Of a stretch of DNA of 64,000 bases, positions 50,613 to 61,277 are shown one piece after another; within the stretch, counting starts at the first letter, position 1, and each line of letters opens with the position of its first letter. Origin of the DNA: Tritrichomonas foetus. Lineage: Eukaryota > Parabasalia > Tritrichomonadida > Tritrichomonadidae. Position numbers and translations under genes: made by a program. The notes under the pieces are model-generated. The model had not been told where the DNA came from. It saw only the letters and a program-made list of their open reading frames with translations, and searched no databases. The stretch spans positions 59,648-123,647 of the forward strand of contig MLAK01000229.1 in NCBI GenBank assembly GCA_001839685.1, given 5' to 3'.

Positions 50613-53600
50613 ATGGATCCAGACACTTTTGCCCAATCTTTCCTTCAATTTATCAGAGCGGAGCCTTCAGATCCCGAACATATCAAACAATCGAATCTCA
50701 TTAAGAACAATATCAACAACCTTGGATTAATATTTCAATTTCTCCCGCAATGCCCAGTCTCAGTTAAAGAAATGGCTTTGACTTTTGTCACAATTACCGA
50801 AATATTAAAAAACAGAGGCGGCCTTCTCGATGTTCCATTTCTCCAACAACAAATCAACTTTTTAATGACTTTCATCGCCGAAAAAATCGATTTTATCTTA
50901 TCAAATCCATCGCTCAAAAACCTATGTGCTGACGCAGTCGCCTATTCTTTCAGATTTCTCTTCGAATTGACAATCCCCAATCCACCTGTTTTCAGCTCGC
51001 TTTTCCAGACTTTTGAATCGCCCCATGAAAATATGAAAATTCTCTCTCTTGAAATTATGAATTCCCTCGTCACTGCAATCAAAGATTCCAAATTGAAACA
51101 TCTCACTGAAACAGATTATATGCGCAATGTTGAGCTTTTTCAAAAGACACAACTTTCTTCATATTTTAATCATGCGGCTCATGTAATTTTAATGAATAAT
51201 CCAACTTTAATCGACCACGCTTTGAATTTATTAGTGAGCTGCTTTAAAAACTTTGCAACTAAATTGGATAATGCTGATATTGATACATATGTTTTTTCAG
51301 CTCCACAAGAAATTTATCAATTCTATCAAAAAACTGACTTACCAAGCGCTTTATTCCAAATTTTTAATTCTGCTCCGCCTGGCTCAAATCGTGAAAATCT
51401 AGCAATGGAAAGTTTGATTTATTTTTCATCAGTTGCCTGGCGGCCAATTGATAGAAATACGCAATTAGCATATTTATTCTTTGCTGCAAATACTATCACT
51501 CAATTTATGAGAAGTGGAAGATGTCAACAAGATGAAGCAACGCTACTTTCAACTAGTCGTTTCATCTTTAAGATTGGAACAATAATAAATGTCGCGATGT
51601 TTATTCAAGGGCAAACAGAAGTTGCTGTTAACTTTTTCTTGGCTGTTAGAGATATCACCATCTTCGCATTCAACAATTGCCTCATGAAGGAGCCAAGTAA
51701 CTATTTAATTAAATTCTGGGGTAAGTTGGCAAATACAAGATTTGATATGTCAACTGGAATTCCACAAGAATTCATTCAATTGTTCCCTGAAGTTTTCAAT
51801 GCTTATGTTAATGCAGTTTGCTCATATTTCAACAATGAAGGTGAATGCGAATCCGATGTTGAAATATCTCAATTCCTTGAATCAATCAAGCATCTTTGGT
51901 ACATTGAATGGATCACACCTAAGATATGTTCTCAGTATGTTGCTAATGTCTTATCCACATTAACTCAAGAATTGGTATCAAAGCCGATAGATATGTCATC
52001 AATTACAATTTTATATCGTATTGTTCATGTCATTTTAATTATTACTGCACAATTTGTCGGAAGATTGTCACCAAAGAACCTTGAAGATAATGCTATTCTT
52101 ATTGACTCAATTTTGAACTTTATAAATATAACAAATGATTTCACAAAATCAATAATTGCTAGTAATATTGAACCCTTATTGGGAATTCTTTGTACACTTG
52201 AAAAAAGTTTGAAATATTTCACTTTGTACTTCAAACGTGAATTTATTGGATCTACCCAAGGTTATGGTACCACTAATACTGATCGAATCTATGCAAATCT
52301 TCCAATATTTCAATCTTTACCGCTTGAAGTTCGTCGACAAGCTGCATTTGATATTATATTCAACCGATTCTTGCATGATCTTGAAAACTTTATGTTTAAT
52401 CCAGATTTATTGAAAGAACTTTTGGAGTTCATTGATGATTTCATTCAAAAAAGTCCAAAAGATGTAAAAATTTTAGTTCAAAATAACGCATTACTTCAAA
52501 CTTTAATTCAAAGAAAATTTATTATTGAATTCAAATTCTTTTCTCAATCAGTTTCGGTGAATAAACTTTATACCATTTTGAATAAATTATATGTTCGATC
52601 AATTTTAACAGTTGATCAATGGGCCGCCTTCCTTCCTTACTTTGATCAAAGATTTTCACAATTGGCAAGTAGTGGATATAGCGACCAAATAATGGTTTTC
52701 AACTTATTCAGTGAATTAAATGGTGCTTTGAAAGGAAATGGAATATCCACATTGTTCTATTACTTGTTTAGATGGTTTATGACACATGTTGATGATACAA
52801 TTCAATGCATTGCTAAACATTCAAATAATGAAAATGTTTTAATCGCAATTTGTAAAACATGGACTGCATTATGTACAAACAAAGGTTATAAATTAATAAT
52901 TCCGAGTACATCAGCTGAAGGAATTAAACTATTCCAATCTTCGCTTAAAGTTATTCAAACTTTAGCTGGAAGTGATTTAACAGATGAACGAGTTGTTAAT
53001 ATCAAAATGAAATATATTACCAAAATTATTGCCCCTTCACTTTCAACGAAATATGTAAACTTTGGAATCATGGAATACTTCAAAGATACATCATTAGATA
53101 TAATGATCGATATATATTTCACTGTTCTTGCAAATTGGAGTTTTGAAGCATATAAATTGTATCCAAAAATCGTAAAATCTATGAATGCCATCATTTTATC
53201 AATCCTTGAAATCAAACCAATGAAAATTGCTGATGAAGCGAAACTGAATTTAATTTCAAGATTCTTATTTAAAGCAATGTTACAACTTGATAATTCTTTA
53301 TACATTAAAGAAGTTTATCAAACATTAACAAAGCTAATTGAATTCTTCTTACAAAGTAATTGTGCGAACTTGATCACAAATTTCCAAGCACACTTTTTGG
53401 CTATTTTGGATCAAATAATAAATGGATCACAACCTTTAACAGATACTGCTGCTGCACCACTATATTACATGTTCCTTGGAATACCTGGATGGGCTCAACA
53501 TGTATTTGAAATGATTTGTTCCATATTTGATCCGAAAAACCGTGAAGAAATTTCCGCTTTGTTTACAACAACATTTGGTGTAATTGATCCTGCAAAAGGT

Positions 53601-53732
53601 GTAACACAAGGGCAAAAAGATTTACGAAATATACTTGTTGTTTTTAAGAAGAAAATTAAAAAGTATGCAACAAACTTGTCTGATATAGCTGAATTTGAGC
53701 CATACTTTTTAACTCAAGAACCACGACTCTAA
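50613..53732 (+). CDS. Exportin-7/RanBP16-like nuclear transport receptor
   Basis: A 1039-residue all-helical HEAT-repeat protein, close to exportin-7 in length (about 1087). The N terminus (FAQSFLQFIRAEPSDPEHIK) has the importin-beta-like Ran-binding arrangement, and residues about 355-405 (NYLIKFWGKLANTRFDMSTG, then IPQEFIQLFPEVFNAYVNAV) match the exportin-7 segment 'HYLLSLWQRLAASVPYVK..EPHMLETYTPEVTKAYI'. The C terminus (TQGQKDLRNILVVFKKKIKK) also fits. It would carry cargo across the nuclear pore with Ran-GTP. Other large karyopherins such as exportin-4 are the main alternatives. Confidence 0.75.
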   Translation: MDPDTFAQSFLQFIRAEPSDPEHIKQSNLIKNNINNLGLIFQFLPQCPVSVKEMALTFVTITEILKNRGGLLDVPFLQQQINFLMTFIAEKIDFILSNPSLKNLCADAVAYSFRFLFELTIPNPPVFSSLFQTFESPHENMKILSLEIMNSLVTAIKDSKLKHLTETDYMRNVELFQKTQLSSYFNHAAHVILMNNPTLIDHALNLLVSCFKNFATKLDNADIDTYVFSAPQEIYQFYQKTDLPSALFQIFNSAPPGSNRENLAMESLIYFSSVAWRPIDRNTQLAYLFFAANTITQFMRSGRCQQDEATLLSTSRFIFKIGTIINVAMFIQGQTEVAVNFFLAVRDITIFAFNNCLMKEPSNYLIKFWGKLANTRFDMSTGIPQEFIQLFPEVFNAYVNAVCSYFNNEGECESDVEISQFLESIKHLWYIEWITPKICSQYVANVLSTLTQELVSKPIDMSSITILYRIVHVILIITAQFVGRLSPKNLEDNAILIDSILNFINITNDFTKSIIASNIEPLLGILCTLEKSLKYFTLYFKREFIGSTQGYGTTNTDRIYANLPIFQSLPLEVRRQAAFDIIFNRFLHDLENFMFNPDLLKELLEFIDDFIQKSPKDVKILVQNNALLQTLIQRKFIIEFKFFSQSVSVNKLYTILNKLYVRSILTVDQWAAFLPYFDQRFSQLASSGYSDQIMVFNLFSELNGALKGNGISTLFYYLFRWFMTHVDDTIQCIAKHSNNENVLIAICKTWTALCTNKGYKLIIPSTSAEGIKLFQSSLKVIQTLAGSDLTDERVVNIKMKYITKIIAPSLSTKYVNFGIMEYFKDTSLDIMIDIYFTVLANWSFEAYKLYPKIVKSMNAIILSILEIKPMKIADEAKLNLISRFLFKAMLQLDNSLYIKEVYQTLTKLIEFFLQSNCANLITNFQAHFLAILDQIINGSQPLTDTAAAPLYYMFLGIPGWAQHVFEMICSIFDPKNREEISALFTTTFGVIDPAKGVTQGQKDLRNILVVFKKKIKKYATNLSDIAEFEPYFLTQEPRL

Positions 53733-54384
53733 ATCTTTGTTTTATAAGTATATACATGATTTTTTTTATTTTATTTCTTTGAATTAAATAAAAATAAAAA
53801 TAGCTTTTTTAGTTTCTTCTTATTTTAATAGATTAATGCATAGATTATGTAACATAGTATATATTTTTGCTATCTGAAAATAAACGATCATATAAGCATA
53901 TACTTATTTTGGTTTTATTTTTTTTGGAAACTTATGAGTGATTTTATGAATCTGACATATGTAAATTGACCTTAAATAATGGTGAATATATTCATATATT
54001 CATTCTTTTTTTCATTAGTTAATGTTTTCATTATTCATTTGGGAAATGATCTGAAGTTGTTGCGAAAAATAGTACTATACAATGTGAAAATATTATATGG
54101 TAATGGTATTCTTATCCACTGGTGGTGAAAAAAAGATGATGAAAAATTTGGTCTACATTGGGGCAATTATTGAATTTCGCTAAAAAAATTGGATTCAATT
54201 TCTGAAATATTTTGAATAGTTATTTGAAAGAAATTATGATTAATTATTTTTCATGTTTTAAATGGCCATTAATTCTATATAAATAACCATTTATATATTG
54301 TAAAAGTATTATATTGAAATAATTTGAGTATTTCTATAAAATTAATTGTGACAAATTTCGAAAAATCAAATCAAATTCTATTTC
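53733..54384. other. Intergenic region
   Basis: About 650 AT-rich bases between the exportin-7-like and ADA2 genes, both on the plus strand. No feature recognised. Confidence 0.4.
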
Positions 54385-55662
54385 ATGAAAAAAAAGAAAG
54401 CGCGAGAAAACGAAAACAGAATCCAGATTATGTGCCACACATGCGACAGAGTCATCCACGAATATCGATATGCAAAATGCGCGATTTGTCATAATTTAAT
54501 CCAATGTCTCGAATGTCTCTCAATTGGGAAAGAAATCGAAAATCACTACTACAGTCATCCTTTTATAATCATCGACAGAGATTCTGATCCGATTTATACG
54601 GTTGATTGGGACAGCCAGGAAGAAATAAATCTTCTCTGCCTCATCAAATTACTCGGACTTGGAAATTGGAACGATATTTCCGAAAGGATGGATTACAGAT
54701 CAGCCGCCGAATGTGAACAGCATTATTACGAGCTTTTCATGCATTCTCCATCCGCGCCATTTCCTGAAGATTATATTTGCGAACCGCTTCCGAAGCCAGA
54801 ACCGCCGCCATTCAGCACAAAACCAGTGGAGTCCGATCCTATCGAAGGCTCAGCTTCTGACTTGATGAAAAAGAACAAAAGGCGAAAAACAACATTAGCT
54901 GAAATTAACGGTTACATGCCCCATCGTCATGAATTTGAAGAAATTTATCATAAAGAAGCAGAACTGTTAATTGCTGGTTTATCGTTCGATCCAATAAAGG
55001 AAACAGATGACTCGTTTTTGATGAAAATCCAAAATTTGATTTGCTACAACAGCCAGCTTTCAGAAAGAGTCCATCGGACAAAAGTTATTGAAGATTGGGA
55101 CTATGAGCATCTCGAATTACCTGATGGACCCGATCCAGATTTCTCCATTAGGAGACTGAATGGTGTTTCTGAAGAAGAAAAAGCAATCGATCATGCGATT
55201 TTACCGTTGGGCCAATATTATGGTGTGAATAATACAATCAATTTTGCGAATATATTACATAAACGATCAAAATTGGAGAGGAATATTATGTCGCGCGGAT
55301 TTTGTATAGAAAATGGAATAAGATCTTATGAAGAGTATCGCTTATTCTTAAGATTGAAAGAATATATCCATCAAGGAAAAATTGTAAATGTTGAAGGTTG
55401 GAACAAAGAAATTGCAATGTTTACTGGTTCGGTTTCAAATAATGATGAATTTAAAATGCTATCGAAAAAAGAAAAAGATTTGTGTATTTCTAATAAAATT
55501 GACCCACCACTTTACAACGTGATTAAAGAGTTGATTTTTCGGGAATATGAAATACGGAAGAGATTATCGAAAGAAGAAGTTTTTCAGATGTGTGATTCAT
55601 TTCATCGTGAGATAAGTCTCATTTATGATCTTTTTGAATCTATTGGATGGATTTCGAGTTAA
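54385..55662 (+). CDS. ADA2: Transcriptional adaptor ADA2 (SAGA/ATAC-type complexes)
   Basis: A 425-residue protein with the full ADA2 layout. A ZZ zinc finger uses Cys17, Cys20, Cys32, Cys35, Cys41, Cys44, His54 and His58 (CHTCDR, CAICHN, CLECL, HYYSH). A SANT domain follows (about 72-122; DWDSQEEINLLCLIKLLGLG then NWNDISERM). The ADA2-specific block YMPHRHEFEEIYHKEAELLI with NSQLSERVHRTKVIED matches 'FMPLRGDFDVEYDNDAELLL'. A C-terminal SWIRM domain (about 340-425) ends in YDLFESIGWISS. ADA2 activates the GCN5 histone acetyltransferase on chromatin. All zinc ligands are intact. Confidence 0.95.
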   Translation: MKKKKARENENRIQIMCHTCDRVIHEYRYAKCAICHNLIQCLECLSIGKEIENHYYSHPFIIIDRDSDPIYTVDWDSQEEINLLCLIKLLGLGNWNDISERMDYRSAAECEQHYYELFMHSPSAPFPEDYICEPLPKPEPPPFSTKPVESDPIEGSASDLMKKNKRRKTTLAEINGYMPHRHEFEEIYHKEAELLIAGLSFDPIKETDDSFLMKIQNLICYNSQLSERVHRTKVIEDWDYEHLELPDGPDPDFSIRRLNGVSEEEKAIDHAILPLGQYYGVNNTINFANILHKRSKLERNIMSRGFCIENGIRSYEEYRLFLRLKEYIHQGKIVNVEGWNKEIAMFTGSVSNNDEFKMLSKKEKDLCISNKIDPPLYNVIKELIFREYEIRKRLSKEEVFQMCDSFHREISLIYDLFESIGWISS

Positions 55663-56021
55663 TGTTTATTTATTTGTTTTTTATATATAAAGTTGTATTT
55701 AATTCGAAATATTTTTCTTTGTTATTACTTAACTCCATAGTTTTATTTGGAAATGATAAATTAGAATCACCAAAACTATTAGCGTAATTACGTTCATTTT
55801 CATCTTGATAGAAAAAATATTTACATTGTGTTGGTCAATTTGTCAAAATTCTCTCAACAATAAATAGCCAATTAAATGGGGAGGTATAATAACAAATTAA
55901 AAATTTAGTGATTGGGTTCTGGCTGTTGATAAGAAATGATTTCATTGAATAGGAATAAATGAAATGGGAAATTACTATTTCATAAACTATTCAAAGTGAA
56001 TTTTTTATGAAATAACAAAAA
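55663..56021. other. Intergenic region
   Basis: About 360 AT-rich bases; a TCATA initiator candidate lies near 55979, about 40 bases before the next ATG. Confidence 0.4.
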
Positions 56022-56768
56022 ATGCTTGTAGTTTTCCTGATGATAATGAACAAAGGGCAATTGAGCAGGCATAATTCTCGGAATGTTAAACTCAAATCAT
56101 TAGATGAGATAATAAAAGAAGAAAAAGCACTGATGGAATTAGCCGAAATAATCCAACAAGAAATAAGTGAGAAATATGACACAAAGTTTTTCCCAGATAG
56201 TTACTTATCTAAAAGTAATAAAATTCATACACATAATCGCATTCATCATCAAAAGCATTCGAGCAGAAAGCAACGTTTAAATGATGAACCACCAATTCTT
56301 GGAATCCAATATCCAGAATATACAATGCCACAGTATCAAAACATTGTTGGTGGTGTTATTCAAACGCCTTTTGGACCACAAGTAATCAGAAGAGATGGTT
56401 ATGATATGCCTGGATTTGCTTCAATTGAGCATGAAGAGCAACCATTACCTAAAGAGTCAAAAAGAAAACCATCGAAATTAAAAAGAAGAAAACCAGATTA
56501 TGGAAAACCAGTTGTAAAAGATGGTTCAATGCCCTACATGTTTGGACATAAATTAATCAAACCAGAGCTAACGTTTGAAGAGTATCGAAGGCAAAAAAGG
56601 ATTGCTAATCAAAGACGAAAAGCCTCTACACTTCTGACCGGAAAGAATTTGCAACAATCGAGTGTTTATGGAATTCAGCAATCCCTTCAGCCAAAAGATT
56701 TTTCAGATTCTGGAAAAATGCTTCTTTCTGTCGGTGTTTTTCCTTTTGAACCAGAAAATCCCATGTAA
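56022..56768 (+). CDS. Basic, mostly disordered protein, unknown function
   Basis: A 248-residue protein with an N-terminal helix (KLKSLDEIIKEEKALMELAE), a H/K/R-rich segment, a central GIQYPEYTMPQYQNIVGGVI and QTPFGPQVIRRDGYDMPGF region that looks like a conserved short motif, and a basic helix (LTFEEYRRQKRIANQRRKAS). No family recognised. Met9 (56046) may be the true start, because residues 1-8 (MLVVFLMI) are oddly hydrophobic. Its 3' end converges on the next gene with 27 bases between. Confidence 0.55.
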   Translation: MLVVFLMIMNKGQLSRHNSRNVKLKSLDEIIKEEKALMELAEIIQQEISEKYDTKFFPDSYLSKSNKIHTHNRIHHQKHSSRKQRLNDEPPILGIQYPEYTMPQYQNIVGGVIQTPFGPQVIRRDGYDMPGFASIEHEEQPLPKESKRKPSKLKRRKPDYGKPVVKDGSMPYMFGHKLIKPELTFEEYRRQKRIANQRRKASTLLTGKNLQQSSVYGIQQSLQPKDFSDSGKMLLSVGVFPFEPENPM

Positions 56769-56795
56769 ATATTAAATGATTATAAAGAAAAAGAA

Positions 56796-57257
56796 TTAAA
56801 TTTTATTCGATGTCAAATTATGAAGAAATTGGTTTGTTTCATTCTGCGTTGTATCAATTTGTTCTTGAAGTTTTTGTATCACATCAATTTGAGTTTGTGC
56901 CCAAGTTGATAACGATTTAAAGCCTTTGTCTAATAAATCAATGTATTTATCTATATTTTCAGCATTTATGTCTTCAACAAGTTTTTCAGGAATAAGTGTT
57001 TGATTGAGATCAATAGTCGCTGGATTTTCGATATCAATGGTATTCGAAGGAATTTGGGGAAATGTTACTTTCTTTGAGTTGAAATGAAAAGTAGACTTGG
57101 GCTGTGTATCTGGGATGACAGGTAGACTCGAATTCCCAGAAGTTTGATCTTTGCTCACATCACTAGGTATTGATGGTATGTTTAGAGTGGGACCGACAGA
57201 AGAAAACGGGTTCAATGCCTGACTCTTAGATGACTGCGCGAATTGGAAAAAATTCAT
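56796..57257 (-). CDS. Small protein with C-terminal coiled coil, unknown function
   Basis: A 153-residue protein with a low-complexity N-terminal half rich in S, P, N and T and a C-terminal helical half (IDKYIDLLDKGFKSLSTWAQ, then TQIDVIQKLQEQIDTTQNET). The layout recalls the coiled-coil end of nucleoporins of the Nup62/54/58 type, but FG repeats are missing, so this is only a suggestion. A TCACT initiator at 57280-57276 (minus strand) is 21 bases before the ATG. Confidence 0.5.
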   Translation of the reverse strand: MNFFQFAQSSKSQALNPFSSVGPTLNIPSIPSDVSKDQTSGNSSLPVIPDTQPKSTFHFNSKKVTFPQIPSNTIDIENPATIDLNQTLIPEKLVEDINAENIDKYIDLLDKGFKSLSTWAQTQIDVIQKLQEQIDTTQNETNQFLHNLTSNKI

Positions 57258-57275
57258 TCACTATTGACTCTTTTC

Positions 57276-57280
57276 AGTGA
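57276..57280 (-). promoter_or_regulatory. Trichomonad initiator, TCACT
   Basis: Minus-strand TCACT; +1 adenine opposite 57278, 21 bases before the ATG at 57257. Confidence 0.45.
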
Positions 57281-57519
57281 TATATCTTTTTATTAATCAA
57301 AAATGATGTTCACTTTCATCGAAATGAGTCATCCTCTACATTACTCAGTTTCTAGTTTATCTTTCTGCTCATTTATTTTATAGCTATTTTTTCCACATAA
57401 AATAACATTCTGAAAATGATTATTCATAGATGTTTAGTTATGTAGAATAAAAATGAAAATAAATAATTTAATTTGTAAAATCGGTTTAGTGGTTGATAGT
57501 ATATTTGTATAATTTACAT

Positions 57520-58074
57520 TCATTTTGGTTCCTCCTCGTTCGTTTCTTCTTCGGCTTGATTAAAAATTGAGTTGATTTTATCAAATAATTGTTGATGTTG
57601 AGCCATGCCTTTCTTCCAACTTTCAGTTGCTTCTGTAACTGGAATAATTTCTTTCTGCTCGGCGAATGCAAACAACTGATTGAGTTTATTTTCAATTTGC
57701 ATTAATGACAAAATATTTAGATTTCCTGAATTTTCCTCCGAGAATGAAACCAAAACAGCGAGAATTTGGTTTAAATATTTACCGACAATTAATTTAAGTT
57801 GATCATCTTCAGTTTCATCATTTGTATTGTTAACTGCGGTTGATTGGTCGAGTTTTGAAAGGAATTGAAGTGACGACATTTCTGTGTTTGTGGATGAACT
57901 ATCGACTGATCCTAAAAGTGAGGCTGATGCTAAGCTGAGTTTTTGAAGGCGATTTAAAATTTCTGTACGAGCGGAAAGTTTCATTTTTAATCGATCTGTT
58001 TCTTCTGTAAGAGCATCAATTCTCTTTCGTGTATTCATGGCATCTTCTAACATTGCAAGCTGTTGCTGCTGCAT
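57520..58074 (-). CDS. Small coiled-coil protein, unknown function
   Basis: A 184-residue protein with an N-terminal coiled coil (MLEDAMNTRKRIDALTEETD, then RLKMKLSARTEILNRL), an S/T/N-rich linker, a second helical region (QLKLIVGKYLNQILAVLVSF) and an acidic C terminus. No family recognised. TCACA at 58094-58090 (minus strand), 18 bases before the ATG, supports the start. Confidence 0.5.
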   Translation of the reverse strand: MQQQQLAMLEDAMNTRKRIDALTEETDRLKMKLSARTEILNRLQKLSLASASLLGSVDSSSTNTEMSSLQFLSKLDQSTAVNNTNDETEDDQLKLIVGKYLNQILAVLVSFSEENSGNLNILSLMQIENKLNQLFAFAEQKEIIPVTEATESWKKGMAQHQQLFDKINSIFNQAEEETNEEEPK

Positions 58075-58089
58075 GATACGTAGTTATTC

Positions 58090-58094
58090 TGTGA
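58090..58094 (-). promoter_or_regulatory. Trichomonad initiator, TCACA
   Basis: Minus-strand TCACA; +1 adenine opposite 58092, 18 bases before the ATG at 58074. Confidence 0.4.
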
Positions 58095-58836
58095 TTGTGC
58101 TTGAATCCGTTTAAAAATTCTAATTGAATATAATCAGCCAGATATAATTATAAAAAGTTAATGCATTCAAATTTGGTCCAAAATGATATGAAATCATGTT
58201 CATGAGAATCATTAGAATTCTAAATTTGCAAAAATGTGTAAGATATGATTTATAATTCTAGTTTACTAATATATAGGTTTTCCTCACATCATAGATTCAG
58301 TATATTACAATTAATTGTTCTAATATCAGAAATCTGAAATTGCGACAAAGAGATAAAGTTTTTCCCAATATGAGTCAATGGTGACATATTTAAGATTTGA
58401 CATGTTAGATTCCTAATATCATCATAAGCTTTAATCACCCATATATTGTTTCCTTTATCAGAATCCTCGATTCGAATGTCTCAATTGCACCTACTCGTTA
58501 TTCTTCTACCTTTATTCTATTTTTAGAAATTTCATGAAACATCAATCACCATTAAAACACAATAATTCTCTAATTTGATACATATATTTGGTTATTTGAT
58601 AATGACTGATGTGCCACTCAAAATTCGTCACAAAAAACTGGCAATTTTATTTTGAAAACTAATGACTGATCAGATTTTCCTGACCCTCCAACTTGTAGGT
58701 TCCAAGTAAAATGGTTTTACAATGAAAGACATTAAAATGAGATCAATAATAAAGAATTTAAAAAAATATGAAACACTGAAATAATGCACACTTGAAAAAA
58801 TTATCGAAGAAATGGTAATGAGTATTGAGTTTATTA
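58095..58836. other. Intergenic region, nothing recognised
   Basis: About 740 AT-rich bases with no supported gene, RNA or repeat. Confidence 0.4.
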
Positions 58837-60125
58837 TTAATCCATCAGTGATGCGAAAGGAATTTCGGAAGAACCATTCGCCATTTTGACGTTTGATATG
58901 GCAAACACAAAGCCATTCATTGAATCAAATCCAAGAAGTGCAGTTTCATTTTCATCGAATTTATTGTTATAGTAGACACAATTCTTTACATAATATTCAA
59001 TGCCAGACTTTATAAGGGCTTGCTTCAAATAGTTTCCACCTGCGTAAAAACTCGTAATTGTTTCTCCAGGATTAAAGTTTTCAACAACTTTACCAATTTT
59101 TTCGATTAACACCTTTGGTCCAAAACACAGATCATCCTTTGTAATTTTCATCATTGCTGCTTTCTCTTTTTTATTTCTCATAATGAAGACACCAACAAAA
59201 GGTGAAATATGAGTCATAAGAAATCTTTTTGGATCATTATTGGTTAACACAATTTCTTCATCTTTCAGATATATAGAATTATTTTCCAATTGTTGATATA
59301 ACTTTCTATTCTTATTAATTGAATGCATGAAGGGCGATCCACTTTGAATAGAAGAATTAATGAATGGAATGTTACTCCATGCACCAAGTTGGGTAATTGC
59401 ATCAATAACTATTGGAATGTATGTATCAACATTTGGAATATCACCAATATGTGAATGAACCTGTAAGAATCGATTTAATTTTCCAAAGTTTTCAAAATGT
59501 TCTGTGGTGATATTAGGAAATATATGATATTCAGTTAATAAGAGATTAGTTAAGCATTGAACGAACATTTCACTATATTGATGTTCTTTTAACGCAATAA
59601 CAGCTTTCCAAAAATGTTTTTTAGCTTCAGGAAAATTTTGTCTTTGAATTCTTTTTGACCATTCATGTTTAAAGTGGCAATGGTAGAAGCCAATTCTGAT
59701 TCACTATCTAAATCATTTCGTTTAGATTTATGGGCATCATCATCAGTAACAGTAATCTTTATAGGCTTTTTTCCATTGAATGGATCTGTGATTGCAAAAA
59801 TTGCTGTCTTGAAATCATCAATTAGACTTTTTTGTGTGAGGGGTACACTAATTATATTTTTAGCAATGTTTTCACATTGGCCTGCGATCATACTCATGAA
59901 GTTCATCATTTGAATGAATGACAAATGAAATGGCTTCAGTTTTCTTGACAAATGGAATTTATTTTCAATTTTCCTGACATATGAAGTTTCATTGGAATTA
60001 ATGAAATGTTTCCTTTCTTTTTGTTGATAAACGATAAAATAATACATTAGAAAATATTCTATATTCGTTTCAGCAAAATTCAGTAAATTAAAAATATTCG
60101 AAAGTTTTATTATAAAACAATCCAA
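58837..60125 (-). pseudogene. Helical-repeat-like gene split by a one-base frameshift
   Basis: Two minus-strand frames, 59589-60125 (reads into ELASTIATLNMNGQKEFKDK) and 58837-59568, are parts of one gene. Upstream of the ATG at 59568 the second frame continues as protein-like sequence (NFPEAKKHFWKAVIALKEHQ), while the first frame ends in low-quality sequence (LKLKNIFGKLLLR). The switch falls at the A4T4 run 59632-59639 and needs one base. The product would be about 430 residues and helical, perhaps TPR- or HEAT-like at the junction. The 5' end begins at a TTG after an in-frame stop with no ATG until residue 27, so it may also be 5'-truncated. Sequencing error in the homopolymer is the main alternative. 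Family not recognised. Confidence 0.6.
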
Positions 60126-60230
60126 TGCTTTACATTATGACTGTAGGAAAAAATAAATAATAAATAGAAAAAAGATAATAATCAACAAAAGTAGAGAGGG
60201 AATAATGAATAAGGAAAATAAAAAATACGT

Positions 60231-60860
60231 CTAATCATCTTCTTCAAGTAGATCAGAATTAGATTCACCAAAATATGTTTCTACATCTTCCTCTTCTTGA
60301 CTATTTCCACTCATCGAAAAAGTGCTTGGACGTAGTGAATTTCCGCTGCATAAAAGTGGATTTAAAGATTTCATTGAAGAATAAAAACTTTTGGAAGAAA
60401 GATTGAAATTTTCTTTGAAAGAAGTCATAAATGCTTCATTATTTTCATCACTTTCACTAACAAACCGCTCTTTGGAATCAATTAAATTTTGTAAAAAATT
60501 CGAAGCCGAAAGAGTTGTGTCTTGCCCAAAAGTAGAATTAAAATCTTTAGGGAATTGAAACTTCTGACATAATTCGTTATCTATTGCAGAAATAACCAAA
60601 TCCATTTTATTTTCTTCCAAAAATTTCATAATGAGCTGAAATGCCATAAAATATATTTCTTTCTTTGATTCATTAAAATTTTCCAGAATTTTTGGAGGAC
60701 TTTTCAAAATATTTAATTTCTCATTGGAAATATTTTTCACTAAATCTGATATGAGGCAAAAAAGTGAAGCTGTTAAGTGATTTGGGCATCCTGCCTCAAT
60801 ATAGCTCGTACGAGTGAGGTAGTAAACCTGATCATAATTATCACTGTCACTACTACTCAT
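60231..60860 (-). CDS. LisH-like motif protein, unknown function
   Basis: A 209-residue acidic protein. The segment about 70-100 (IYFMAFQLIMKFLEENKMDL then VISAIDNEL) resembles a LisH dimerisation motif ('l...I.eYL.enG...ta.af..E'), as found in centrosomal and E3-ligase scaffolds. The remainder is S/N-rich and disordered, ending in EEEDVETYFGESNSDLLEED. The LisH assignment is tentative. A TCATT initiator is 10 bases upstream of the ATG. Confidence 0.5.
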   Translation of the reverse strand: MSSSDSDNYDQVYYLTRTSYIEAGCPNHLTASLFCLISDLVKNISNEKLNILKSPPKILENFNESKKEIYFMAFQLIMKFLEENKMDLVISAIDNELCQKFQFPKDFNSTFGQDTTLSASNFLQNLIDSKERFVSESDENNEAFMTSFKENFNLSSKSFYSSMKSLNPLLCSGNSLRPSTFSMSGNSQEEEDVETYFGESNSDLLEEDD

Positions 60861-60867
60861 GAAAAAT

Positions 60868-60872
60868 AATGA
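60868..60872 (-). promoter_or_regulatory. Trichomonad initiator, TCATT
   Basis: Minus-strand TCATT; +1 adenine opposite 60870, 10 bases before the ATG at 60860. Confidence 0.45.
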
Positions 60873-61052
60873 AATAAAGCCAACATTTTTTCGTTAATTG
60901 CATAGTTGATGATAATGCTTAGGGACTTCACTTAATTCAATCGAAAAATAAAATTTTATAAAAAATCAAAATCTCCAAAAAAAGTAGGAACCGATTTCAA
61001 GTCCATCATCTTTATGCACATAACTTAGATATAGACTAGAATTCAATTTATC

Positions 61053-61160
61053 ATTAATCCATTTCAGTATTAATCCATTTCAGTATTAATCCATTTCAGT
61101 ATTAATCCATTTCAGTATTAATCCATTTCAGTATTAATCCATTTCAGTATTAATCCAATT
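61053..61160. repeat. 16-bp tandem repeat, about 6.5 copies
   Basis: Six exact copies of ATTAATCCATTTCAGT starting at 61053 and a partial seventh. A 22-base A-tract (61177-61198) follows 17 bases later. Both lie between the 5' end of the LisH-like gene and the 3' end of the next gene. Confidence 0.9.
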
Positions 61161-61277
61161 CATCAAGACAGAAAGGAAAAAAAAAAAAAAAAAAAAAATA
61201 CAAATATTTTATTAATATTATAAATACGAAGAAAACACATTACAAATAGTATTAATGACCTCATCAGAAACAAATTT

